The notes beneath the pieces are model-generated. The model was not told the DNA's origin, did not search any database, and saw only the letters and a program-made list of their open reading frames with translations. From Flavobacteriales bacterium UBA7325 (GTDB lineage: Bacteria > Bacteroidota > Bacteroidia > Flavobacteriales_D > Crocinitomicaceae), in contig DKPV01000025.1 of NCBI GenBank assembly GCA_002471375.1, forward strand, positions 1 to 27,419: 27,419 nt of DNA, written 5' to 3'. Positions 8,738 to 16,466 of the stretch are shown one piece after another. The position numbers were made by a program, and so were the translations under genes. The first letter of the stretch is position 1, and each line of letters begins with the position of its first letter.

Positions 8738-9772
8738 ATGAATAGAGTTGTACTATTAGGAGCACTACTATGCTCTACCCTAAGTTTTTCGCAAAGCTTA
8801 ACATTTGCAAACGAACCAGCAATTGCTCAAACACAATCCATGTTTTTGTGTGATTCATTTGCGGATACTTATCCAACAATCACAGGTCCGGGAGTAACTT
8901 GGGATTACTCTGATCTAGCATTCTTTCCGGGAATTACTCGAAGTGTAACCATTGAGGATGCCACATCGGCTACTTATGCATCAGATTTTCCAACAGCAAC
9001 AAAAACAATTAATGTTGAAAACACCTTGACAACATACTTTCACTCAGATGCAAACGGGAGAGTTTCAACAGGATTTGTATTCACTGAAGCTACATTCGGT
9101 GATTTATTAGCCGTATTTGATACCGATGAAGAAACACTTGTATCGTATCCTTTTGCTTTAGGAGGCTCACTTAGTGATTCTTATTCTGGAACATTATATT
9201 TTGACTTCAATGGTATAGCACAAAGCCCAGCGGCTGCAGGTAATGCATACGCTTGGATCGACGGTCAAGGAACACTTATCGCTGCAGATGGATCTTCGAT
9301 TCCTAACGTGATTCGTTACAAATTAGTCGATACTACACTAACGAACGTTGTGATTTTTGGAGACTTGGAGGTTGTAAGAACTCAATACGAGTATTATGAT
9401 CTGGCAAATTCTAATCTTCCAATCTTAACATTCTCTAGAATCGTTATGCAACAACCAGGTGGTGGCGCTGCAATCGCAGATAACTCTGTTGTTCTATCTG
9501 TAGCATTACCGACTGAAATCGTTGGCTTGGACGAGGCAGAAGATTTAAACTATACTGTGTATCCTAACCCGACAGAAGACAACATTAAACTTCAAGGAGA
9601 TTTTGACAATGATGCAACTGCTGCGATTTATGATCAGAGTGGACGCATTTTAATGAACTTACCTGTATCCAATGGAACGTCAATTGACCTTTCATCATTT
9701 AACACTGGCATGTACTTGTTGAAAGTAACAAACAATGGTGCGGTAACAACAAAGACAGTAGTTAAGAAATAA
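8738..9772 (+). CDS. Secreted protein with T9SS type A sorting tail, function unknown
   Basis: I chose the ATG at 8738 because it gives a compact signal peptide, MNRVVLLGALLCSTLSFSQ. ATGs at 8702 and 8711 would put a lysine-rich extension before it and may lie outside the transcript. The protein then has 344 residues. The middle has no domain I recognise; it reads as an extracellular beta-rich protein with an aromatic-rich start (TGPGVTWDYSDLA) and few lysines. The last 75 residues or so are a T9SS type A tail with VYPNPTEDN, the STGMYLLKV-like NTGMYLLKV and a basic KTVVKK end. Export by the type IX system to the surface or medium is expected. It stands alone: a divergent exporter upstream and a strong terminator immediately after it. 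Confidence 0.88.
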   Translation: MNRVVLLGALLCSTLSFSQSLTFANEPAIAQTQSMFLCDSFADTYPTITGPGVTWDYSDLAFFPGITRSVTIEDATSATYASDFPTATKTINVENTLTTYFHSDANGRVSTGFVFTEATFGDLLAVFDTDEETLVSYPFALGGSLSDSYSGTLYFDFNGIAQSPAAAGNAYAWIDGQGTLIAADGSSIPNVIRYKLVDTTLTNVVIFGDLEVVRTQYEYYDLANSNLPILTFSRIVMQQPGGGAAIADNSVVLSVALPTEIVGLDEAEDLNYTVYPNPTEDNIKLQGDFDNDATAAIYDQSGRILMNLPVSNGTSIDLSSFNTGMYLLKVTNNGAVTTKTVVKK

Positions 9773-9797
9773 GACTACTCGAAAACAACTTCTAAAG

Positions 9798-9829
9798 AAA
9801 CCTGATTCATTGAATCAGGTTTTTTTTTT
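9798..9829 (+). terminator. Rho-independent terminator after the T9SS protein gene
   Basis: The stem AAACCTGATTC pairs with GAATCAGGTTT around an ATT loop (9798-9822), followed by an unbroken T run to 9829. It begins 26 bases after the stop at 9772. Confidence 0.93.
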
Positions 9830-9875
9830 GTTAATAGATTTTCAAATAGCTGTTACAAAAGATTCCTATTCTCGT

Positions 9876-9883
9876 TATATTTG
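9876..9883 (+). promoter_or_regulatory. -7 promoter element for the 9888 gene
   Basis: TATATTTG is an exact TAnnTTTG match. Its last base is only 4 bases before the ATG at 9888. No good TTG lies at the ideal distance; TGTTAC at 9851-9856 is the nearest candidate. Transcription would begin at or just after the first ATG, so either the message is leaderless or translation begins at the second ATG (9900). Confidence 0.55.
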
Positions 9884-9887
9884 AGTA

Positions 9888-12182
9888 ATGAAAGCGTCTA
9901 TGGCAAAGCATCTACTTTTTTCTGTACTATTTTCAGTGATTTCACTAATGAGTTATTCTCAGGTGAATGAGGGCTTGACACCCGAAGAGCGTGCATATTT
10001 ATTCCACGTCGTTAAGAAAAGCCCTATCCTAAATCAAAACTTTGGCCGTTACTTCGACTATGTAGGCGAAGAGATCACATTTTACAATGGAGAACTGAAC
10101 TATGATTCAATTGAGCTACTCATTATTAATGCTCCAGAAAATCTTGTAATACGAAAAGGAGAGATCGCTAAATCACCAAAAGGCTTAATTGCCGAAGCAT
10201 CAAATAAAATGGCGCTATGGGAACTGAACAAAACCTTACTTGCGAAACGCGATAATCCAAATAATCTCAAAGAATATAAAAATGAATACGCGACATTTGA
10301 GAAGTTGCTCATGCAAAAACTGCCATCGATAATTCTAAAGATGAAGGATGGGGAATTGAAACCACATCCGAAATTGCAACAGGTAATGAACCCTAGCTTA
10401 GCTTTCGACGATAAAGCTGCAATTCTTGAGTCAATGCGTTTCCTTTCCATTAACGGTCAACTGACCACGTTAAAAGCAATCAACTTCGCGATGGATACTT
10501 ACGTTGAAAATCGCACTTTAGAAATCTATAGTGCCCTTGGTGGCGTAGCTGATGAATTCGATAATGTCCTGATTGCAGCAGGTGACGGATCCAGCACAAC
10601 TGGAATGCTGGAAGAACGTGAGAAAGACGAAAAAGGAAGATGGAACAAAGGTCTCCCAAAAGCAGTGGGACTCTTCCCTTATGAAATCTACATCGACAAA
10701 AAAACCGAGAAGAAAAAAACGACTGAAAAGATAGAGCCGAGACGATATACTACTACTGATTTTGAAACTGTAGGAAACAACAGGCATACAAACGTTCATT
10801 TTGATGTATGGGGCTACAATTCTACCAAGCAGACAACGGTAGTCCTCGAGAAAAACGGTCTCTCCTATCACCTATTTGGCTCGGGAGAAACGAGATTTCT
10901 CTCTCCTGACTCAACCTTCGCAGGTGGTGCAACATTTCAGAGTATTATAGATGACTTAGAATTCAATAAAATAGCGAAGCTCAATGAAAAGATCTACGGC
11001 AAACGCGGCTTTGATTATTGGATAGAATATAATAATAAGAAAAAGGATCAAACAGAACTTAAAATTGAAAAAAAGGAGAAAGAATACTCTGACCTCGGCT
11101 ACTCTCCTATAAACACCTCGTCTGCACCGTCACGAAAAGTTAGACGGTCGAAGAAAAAGGCGATTAAGGCAGGCTCAGGAACCTTCAATGGAACTCCTAC
11201 AACTAAGTCTAATCGATCTACACGCAAGAAGCTTCAAAACAGTATTGTGGGTCTTTATGCTGCATTCGAAGGGTACATCAAAAACATTAAAGAACTCGAG
11301 ATAAAAAAACAGGAAGCAGTTGATCTTATGGCCATCTATCAGCGAAAACTGGATGATTACAAAGCTGTATTCGGTCACAACTGGGTGAACTTCGTTGAGG
11401 AAAATGGAATGTACATATTTGATGATTCAAGTACGTTCGATATAATGACGCAAGAGTTTCAATTCAAACCTACAGCTGAAAAAGAAGCTTTTGAAGTAAG
11501 ACTCATTGCAATCCCTAACTCATGCCTATCAACATCTGCTGATGAGGTTATGATGCACGTAAACGTCATGGACGCATTACCAAATTACAATGCACGAATT
11601 AACTTAGAGATGAATGATGTTTTCGCCTCGGACAAGTATGATCTACCAAGTTCTTTATTCACAGAGAAAGACAGTGTAGCATTAACTGTGTTCTGTGAAG
11701 GATTACTAGACAAAAAAGTTGATTTCAGCATTATTGCCCGCGGCCAAGGTATTGGAGAATGGAATGGATCTCAAACAGTAAAAGACTACTCACACGAAGA
11801 ATTAAATAGATATCCTGCTGTTGGAAAAATGGACAGTTCATTTGTTAGACTTCGTAGGTCTGAGTTGATGGTCCAAATGGGACGAAGCATCAATGTTCAA
11901 ATAAACTCTTACACTGATCCTGTTGCTTCTAGCCTCAAAATAACGAGCGAAGCCCTTAAGTCTGGAGCTGCAAAATATGGATTATCCAAGAATGATCTAT
12001 TATCAGCCTATCGCACGTATACAATTCTAAAGTCGTTCAAGCGAGAAATAAATCTACTTGCAGGTAAATATATGTCTAGAGAAGACGCTCATCACGTGAT
12101 CGATCGATTCAATAGAGCATTGGAAAAAGTGAAGATCTCAGTCGGGAAAACCTCGTTTAAGCTAAGCGCGTTCGAAGATTAA
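9888..12182 (+). CDS. Large predicted secreted protein of unknown function
   Basis: I do not recognise this 764-residue protein. It opens with a signal peptide; the ATG at 9900 gives the neater version (MAKHLLFSVLFSVISLMSYS), while 9888 adds four residues. There is no T9SS tail and no lipobox, so the mature protein is probably periplasmic or uses another route. Early residues contain LTPEERAYLFHVVKKSPILN. Residues about 265-280 and 384-445 are very rich in Lys and Arg with Ser/Thr, probably flexible, and residues about 450-500 look like a coiled coil with alternating Lys/Glu and hydrophobic positions. The C-terminal part (about 530-764) looks globular, mixed alpha/beta then helical. I see no metal-binding, nucleotide-binding or protease motif. 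It has its own promoter element and ends 10 bases from a convergent helicase gene. Coding is certain from length and composition; function is open. Confidence 0.85.
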   Translation: MKASMAKHLLFSVLFSVISLMSYSQVNEGLTPEERAYLFHVVKKSPILNQNFGRYFDYVGEEITFYNGELNYDSIELLIINAPENLVIRKGEIAKSPKGLIAEASNKMALWELNKTLLAKRDNPNNLKEYKNEYATFEKLLMQKLPSIILKMKDGELKPHPKLQQVMNPSLAFDDKAAILESMRFLSINGQLTTLKAINFAMDTYVENRTLEIYSALGGVADEFDNVLIAAGDGSSTTGMLEEREKDEKGRWNKGLPKAVGLFPYEIYIDKKTEKKKTTEKIEPRRYTTTDFETVGNNRHTNVHFDVWGYNSTKQTTVVLEKNGLSYHLFGSGETRFLSPDSTFAGGATFQSIIDDLEFNKIAKLNEKIYGKRGFDYWIEYNNKKKDQTELKIEKKEKEYSDLGYSPINTSSAPSRKVRRSKKKAIKAGSGTFNGTPTTKSNRSTRKKLQNSIVGLYAAFEGYIKNIKELEIKKQEAVDLMAIYQRKLDDYKAVFGHNWVNFVEENGMYIFDDSSTFDIMTQEFQFKPTAEKEAFEVRLIAIPNSCLSTSADEVMMHVNVMDALPNYNARINLEMNDVFASDKYDLPSSLFTEKDSVALTVFCEGLLDKKVDFSIIARGQGIGEWNGSQTVKDYSHEELNRYPAVGKMDSSFVRLRRSELMVQMGRSINVQINSYTDPVASSLKITSEALKSGAAKYGLSKNDLLSAYRTYTILKSFKREINLLAGKYMSREDAHHVIDRFNRALEKVKISVGKTSFKLSAFED

Positions 12183-12200
12183 CTTTGTTGTATTAATCTT
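12175..12200. other. Inverted repeat holding both convergent stop codons
   Basis: AAGATTAA (12175-12182) and TTAATCTT (12193-12200) are perfect complements around a 10-base loop. Each arm ends in the TAA stop of one of the two converging genes, so both proteins end in Asp after GAT. The stem is AT-rich with no T run, so it is at best a weak terminator or a 3'-end RNA hairpin. Confidence 0.45.
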
Positions 12201-13626
12201 GAGGTTCACCGATAAAGAATTCATCGGAAAAATTGACTAGAAAAACTTTTTCAGTTCCACGTGTGAGCGCAGTATATAACCAACGATAGTAGTCAGGCCC
12301 CATCATTTCCTCTGAGATATATCCTTGGTCAATATAGACGTGTTTCCACTGACCTCCTTGAGATTTATGACATGTGACTGCGTACGCATATTTAACTTGT
12401 AAAGCGTTAAAATAGGGATCATTTAAAATCGCTTCATATCGTTTTTTCTTATTAGTTATTTGGATGTAATCCCGCTCAATCTCATAGAATAGAGCCTTAA
12501 TCCTGTCTCTGGGCAAATTAGGGGCCTCCACCAAAAGTGATTCGGTATGAATAATTAATTCAACATCTCCTAGATCCTCATAATCAGGAAATGTCACCAG
12601 TAGATGTGCGAACTCGAACCCAAAAAGCTCTTCAACCTTCAACACTCTGCGGACTTTAATTATTTCGCCATTCGCAATGAACCCTACTTTCGATTCATCA
12701 CCAAGCCAGAAATAATTATTCTTCACAACCATCAGCGCATCACCTCCACACAGTTTTTCTTCAAACCACATAATTCGACCTCGAATCTGTTGATTGTACT
12801 TATTAGCATTCTTGTTCGATCGCGTAATCACAATAGCATCCTCTGTTCCATATTTTGAGATACTACTTTCAAGCTCATCCTGCAAGTCCATCCCGCTTAG
12901 CCGAATTAAATCAGTTTGCTGCTGTATGTCAAACCGAGGATAGTCAACCCAATTCGTATTCCGAAGGAGTGTAGCATTTCTTAATATTTCCGAATCTTGA
13001 GCTTGCCGTACGACCTCATTGAGTTTGAAGGAGCGAATATTTAACTCTGGATAGTAATTATTAAGGTAATCTTGATTCAATGCTGGCGAATGATCGCTCC
13101 CAACGGGTGGTAACTGACCATCATCTCCCATCAATATCAGTTTACATCCCTCGGAAGAGTATACATACTCGAAAAGATCCTGAAGTAAATTTCTAGAGTT
13201 GATGTTTCCATCGTTTTGCATGGAGTAATCCCCAATCATTGAAGCTTCGTCTACTATGAATAACGTTTTTCTCTGCAGATTGGGCATTAAACTTATCGGG
13301 GAACCAAAATCCGTTTTCGATTTTCTGCGATAGATCAATTTATGAATAGTTAAAGTCCCTTTTTCTGACTTAGAACTGAACACTTTTGCAGCCCTTCCAG
13401 TTGGTGCCATCAACATTGTTTTCACTTTATAGTGCCCCAAAGTTTTCACAAAGGCACCAAGGACAGATGTCTTACCCGTTCCGGCATACCCCTTTAAAAG
13501 GAATAATTGCTTCCCTTTCCGATCTCTCGCAAACGACTCTAAATCAGAAAACAATACCGACTGCTCTTCTGTCGGCTCCATTCCGAAATTCTCTAGAAGA
13601 ACGCTATAAAATGATGAATTCTCCAT
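12193..13626 (-). CDS. RecD/Dda-like superfamily 1 DNA helicase
   Basis: This 477-residue protein has the SF1B helicase motif set in order: Walker A GYAGTGKTS at 46-54, motif Ia region MAPTGRAAKVF at about 73-83, Walker B IVDEAS at 124-129, motif III GDDGQLPPVG at 167-176, motif IV region LNEVVRQAQDSEILR at about 202-216, motif V TCHKSQGGQW at about 418-427 and motif VI YTALTRG at 451-457. That arrangement, an AAA_30-type motor followed by a UvrD_C_2-type domain, fits small Dda-like or RecD2-like helicases that move 5' to 3' on single-stranded DNA. It lacks the long N-terminal region of RecD2 and no recB or recC is nearby, so a stand-alone repair or replication-restart role is more likely than RecBCD. 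The ATG at 13624-13626 is the first in frame. In several Bacteroidota a similar gene lies next to DUF3822-rsmD-coaD, as here. Confidence 0.92.
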   Translation of the reverse strand: MENSSFYSVLLENFGMEPTEEQSVLFSDLESFARDRKGKQLFLLKGYAGTGKTSVLGAFVKTLGHYKVKTMLMAPTGRAAKVFSSKSEKGTLTIHKLIYRRKSKTDFGSPISLMPNLQRKTLFIVDEASMIGDYSMQNDGNINSRNLLQDLFEYVYSSEGCKLILMGDDGQLPPVGSDHSPALNQDYLNNYYPELNIRSFKLNEVVRQAQDSEILRNATLLRNTNWVDYPRFDIQQQTDLIRLSGMDLQDELESSISKYGTEDAIVITRSNKNANKYNQQIRGRIMWFEEKLCGGDALMVVKNNYFWLGDESKVGFIANGEIIKVRRVLKVEELFGFEFAHLLVTFPDYEDLGDVELIIHTESLLVEAPNLPRDRIKALFYEIERDYIQITNKKKRYEAILNDPYFNALQVKYAYAVTCHKSQGGQWKHVYIDQGYISEEMMGPDYYRWLYTALTRGTEKVFLVNFSDEFFIGEPQD

Positions 13627-13710
13627 AAAACTTTCAAGCTAAAAAACTCAAAACCTGAGCATGACTTCTCATTGATTGAAGGGTTAAAAAAAAGTAGTCT
13701 ATGACACATC

Positions 13711-13731
13711 CTACAATCGAAAAAATTGTAG
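13711..13731. promoter_or_regulatory. Dyad symmetry overlapping the 13763 promoter
   Basis: CTACAAT (13711-13717) and ATTGTAG (13725-13731) are perfect complements separated by 7 bases. The right arm runs into the -7 element at 13729-13736, a position where a bound repressor would block RNA polymerase. No regulator gene adjoins it, so operator function is a guess. Confidence 0.35.
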
Positions 13732-13736
13732 TTTTG
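13729..13736 (+). promoter_or_regulatory. -7 promoter element for the 13763 - coaD operon
   Basis: TAGTTTTG matches TAnnTTTG exactly and lies 26 bases before the ATG at 13763. ATGACA at 13701-13706 is a possible -33 element 22 bases upstream. The 136-base gap between the divergent helicase gene and this operon has no other clear signal. Confidence 0.55.
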
Positions 13737-13762
13737 TTACGCATAAAAGTAAATAGATAATC

Positions 13763-14656
13763 ATGACAAACAATCTTTCAGTCCTATTAAAGAAATACTC
13801 AGTACCCGCGCTATTTTTAATTGTTGGGATTCTTCTCTTGGTGGTTGGAATCAAAACAGGTCAGGACTGGACATTCATGATGTCTGCAGTTTTGATGTTT
13901 GTTGCTGGAGCATTGAGTGCATTATATAGTTCAGGGAAATTGAAACCAGGTATGCTATTAGTACTTGGCGGTATGGCAGGAATTGCTGCAATTGCTGCAC
14001 TTTATATGTCCACTTCCTCTGTAAAAGAAACTATTGACACGCAAGATAGAAATGCAAATGCCTACACATGGTCGATGCAGAACTTAATGGACATTCGATA
14101 TATTCAAAAAGAGCATTTCAAGAAGAACGGAACTTACCTGAAGACTTGGGATGAATTCACAGATTTTTTAAATAATGGTACAATTCCATTTGTTGAATCT
14201 GAAGGTACAGTGCCAGGAAGAAGAATCACAACGGATGAAAGAGATTTCATCTATGGCGATACACGTGCGATTGATAACAAGATGACAGAAGAAGAAGCTG
14301 TTCTTTTATCAAGATGGGCTGAAAACCCTAAATCTGCTGATTTCGTTGGGTTTAGAAGAGACACTGTACAAATGGATTTGTTTAAATCCAAATTTGGTAC
14401 TAAGGCATACAAAACAAGTAGAGAACGTCTTGGACTCGGAAAATTCTACTCCGATTCATTACGATACATTCCTTATTCGGCAGGAAAAGACGAGTGGCTT
14501 TTAGAAGTTATGGATTCTGTAGAAATTGGTGCTGAGTTCAAAATTCAAACACTTAAAGTTTCTGGAATGCGTCCATTCTTTAAGAATAAAGATGACATGA
14601 TAGGATTCGGTTCGAAAAACTCAGCTGATCTCACAGGAACTTGGGAGAACGAATAG
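13763..14656 (+). CDS. Membrane protein with three N-terminal helices, function unknown
   Basis: The 297-residue protein has three hydrophobic helices at about residues 13-31, 36-55 and 62-82, then a soluble domain of roughly 210 residues. That domain begins with NAYTWSMQNLMDIRYIQKEH and continues FKKNGTYLKTWDEFTDFLNN, a pattern of aligned hydrophobic and aromatic positions familiar from unannotated Bacteroidota proteins that lie upstream of DUF3822. I know no function for it and see no catalytic motif. It begins the operon: the DUF3822 gene starts one base after its stop codon, followed by overlapping rsmD and coaD. The start ATG is 26 bases after a perfect -7 element, which supports it. An envelope role is likely from topology alone. 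Confidence 0.82.
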   Translation: MTNNLSVLLKKYSVPALFLIVGILLLVVGIKTGQDWTFMMSAVLMFVAGALSALYSSGKLKPGMLLVLGGMAGIAAIAALYMSTSSVKETIDTQDRNANAYTWSMQNLMDIRYIQKEHFKKNGTYLKTWDEFTDFLNNGTIPFVESEGTVPGRRITTDERDFIYGDTRAIDNKMTEEEAVLLSRWAENPKSADFVGFRRDTVQMDLFKSKFGTKAYKTSRERLGLGKFYSDSLRYIPYSAGKDEWLLEVMDSVEIGAEFKIQTLKVSGMRPFFKNKDDMIGFGSKNSADLTGTWENE

Positions 14657-14657
14657 C

Positions 14658-15419
14658 ATGAGTCGTCATCTCGCGATTAATGTTTCCTCATACGGAGCAT
14701 CTTTTGTTACAATAAGTGCAGCTGGATCAATTCAGCAGCACACTCTTGTATTTGAGAGTGTCCAAGCTGACGAAATCAAAAAGGCCCTCAATCATGCCTT
14801 CGAGACTGAAGCTCTTCTAAAATCAGATTTCAGTGAAGTGACAGTTGCTTGGTCAACCCAGAAATCAACACTCGTTCCTAATAATGTATTTGCGGAATCA
14901 TCTTCTAAGGCGATCTACAATCTCTGCTTTGGTGATTCGGTGAGTGAAGGAGATATCGATTATAATAGGATTGCAGAACTTAGCGTTGTGAACGTCTTTG
15001 AAATCCCAATCTGGCTAAAGAGCTATTTTGTGATTAAGTTCCCAAGGGTAATTATCCAACATACTGGAACACACGCTTTGCGCAAGGCTATTGGCTCTAA
15101 TTCATTTAAATTGAAAGCAACAGCTGTTGTTCATGACAGTTTCTTTCAGTTAACCCTGGTGAAACATAATAACCTTGAGTTCTATTCATTCTTTGATGCT
15201 CAATCAGCTGAAGATGTGATTTACCATTTAATGTTCACATTGCAACAAAAAGAAATGGTTGACGATAAAGGAACTATAGAGCTTTCTCCTGGGACTGGTG
15301 GGTCGAATCTCGATCTTAAGGAAATTTCTTCAGGACTGGAAAAGATTAAGGGTCTATCAGGTTTTAAAATCACCATCGAAGAAGATTTCGTTGCTAAAGC
15401 TCAACAACTGTGCGTATAA
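14658..15419 (+). CDS. DUF3822 family protein
   Basis: The 253-residue soluble protein matches the Bacteroidota DUF3822 family by its sequence style and, above all, by its place directly upstream of rsmD and coaD. It begins MSRHLAINVSSYGASFVTIS, with two strands typical of an actin/RNase H-like first subdomain; the middle has HTGTHALRKAI and VVHDSFFQLTLVKHNNLEFY, and a C-terminal part ends near EEDFVAKAQQLCV. The biochemical function is not known. It starts one base after the previous stop and its end overlaps the rsmD start by ten bases, which suggests coupled translation. Confidence 0.8.
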   Translation: MSRHLAINVSSYGASFVTISAAGSIQQHTLVFESVQADEIKKALNHAFETEALLKSDFSEVTVAWSTQKSTLVPNNVFAESSSKAIYNLCFGDSVSEGDIDYNRIAELSVVNVFEIPIWLKSYFVIKFPRVIIQHTGTHALRKAIGSNSFKLKATAVVHDSFFQLTLVKHNNLEFYSFFDAQSAEDVIYHLMFTLQQKEMVDDKGTIELSPGTGGSNLDLKEISSGLEKIKGLSGFKITIEEDFVAKAQQLCV

Positions 15420-15961
15420 TCCGCGGAAAGTTTAAGACCAGAAAACTTGGGCTTCCAAAAGGATTTCCGTCGAGACCCACGACTGATTTTGCGAAAGAAG
15501 GTCTTTTTAATGTTTTGGAACATCAACTCTATCTTGAAGATTTAAATATTCTTGATTTATGTGCTGGAACGGGAAGTATCACGCTAGAATTCCTTTCACG
15601 TGAAGCCGGAAAAGTTGTTGCTGTTGATAGAAACTACAACTGCGTACGACACATAGTTAAGATGGGAAAGCAGTACGACTGCATGGATGATCTAAACGTG
15701 GTTAAATCAGACCTCCTGAAATACTTAAGAAAGACTACTGATACATTTGACCTAATCATTGCTGACCCGCCATATGTGTACGAACATCATGCGGAGATTG
15801 CAGCTATCGTTTTTGAAAGAAACCTCCTTAAAGAAGATGGAATCCTGATAATCGAACACGGAAAAGAAACTAAGCTCGAGAGTATAACTCATTTCGATAT
15901 TTTACGTACATATGGAAACGTAAACTTTAGTTTTTTCAAAATAAATGAAGATGCCGAGTAA
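15410..15961 (+). CDS. rsmD: 16S rRNA (guanine(966)-N(2))-methyltransferase RsmD
   Basis: RsmD uses S-adenosylmethionine to methylate N2 of G966 in 16S rRNA during assembly of the small subunit. The 183-residue protein is the usual length. It starts MRIIRGKFKTRKL, has RPTTDFAKEGLFNVL at about 22-36, the AdoMet-binding DLCAGTGSI at 49-57, an acidic ribose-binding AVDRN at 71-75 and the catalytic DPPY at 119-122. The start codon is GTG at 15410, inside the last codons of the DUF3822 gene; no ATG gives the conserved N terminus. The 3' end overlaps coaD by 17 bases. Function is secure from motifs and context. Confidence 0.95.
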   Translation: MRIIRGKFKTRKLGLPKGFPSRPTTDFAKEGLFNVLEHQLYLEDLNILDLCAGTGSITLEFLSREAGKVVAVDRNYNCVRHIVKMGKQYDCMDDLNVVKSDLLKYLRKTTDTFDLIIADPPYVYEHHAEIAAIVFERNLLKEDGILIIEHGKETKLESITHFDILRTYGNVNFSFFKINEDAE

Positions 15962-16412
15962 AATTGGAGTATTTCCTGGATCGTTCGACCCATTCACTAA
16001 GGGACATGAATCTGTAGTTCGAAAAAGTCTCGACCTATTTGATCATGTGATCATTGCCATTGGTGTAAATCAACAAAAGAAGTATCTATTCAACCTTGAC
16101 AAGCGCGTAGCTCATATTCAATCGATCTTTGAGGGAGAAATACGAATTTCCATTCAAGAATTCAATACGCTCACTGTCAACCTATGCAAAGAAAACGGTG
16201 CAAAGCATATAATTCGAGGACTAAGGAATTCACAGGATTTCGAATATGAGAAATCAATTGCACATATGAATTTTGATCTAGAAGGGATTGAAACAGTGTT
16301 CTTTTTAACCAACAAAGATCAAAGTGCAATTAGCTCATCAATTGTACGTGAGATATACAAGAATGATGGTGCAATTGAACAATTTGTAACGAAGCCTCAT
16401 CTCCTCGTTTAA
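15945..16412 (+). CDS. coaD: Pantetheine-phosphate adenylyltransferase CoaD
   Basis: CoaD transfers AMP from ATP to 4'-phosphopantetheine to form dephospho-CoA, the penultimate step of coenzyme A synthesis, in the cytoplasm. The 155 residues are standard length. GVFPGSFDPFTKGH near the N terminus holds the nucleotidyltransferase TxGH motif (TKGH at 18-21); RGLRNSQDFEYE at 91-102 and ISSSIVRE at 129-136 are the other conserved active-site segments. The ATG at 15945 overlaps rsmD; the ATG at 15951 would give an N terminus closer to other CoaD proteins, so the true start may be two codons later. The rsmD-coaD pair is common in bacteria. Confidence 0.97.
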   Translation: MKMPSKIGVFPGSFDPFTKGHESVVRKSLDLFDHVIIAIGVNQQKKYLFNLDKRVAHIQSIFEGEIRISIQEFNTLTVNLCKENGAKHIIRGLRNSQDFEYEKSIAHMNFDLEGIETVFFLTNKDQSAISSSIVREIYKNDGAIEQFVTKPHLLV

Positions 16413-16466
16413 TAATTGGTACAATAAATGTATTACTAACACCGTATTGATTCAAAAGTATCTCCT

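Noticed and set aside
10100..10871. Minus-strand frames opposite the 9888 gene
   Set aside because: They are rich in Ser, Phe and Cys as expected from the reverse complement of Lys/Glu-rich coding sequence and have no supporting signals.
12193..13626. Helicase as part of a RecBCD or defence system
   Set aside because: No recB, recC, nuclease or other defence gene lies nearby, and the neighbours are housekeeping genes.
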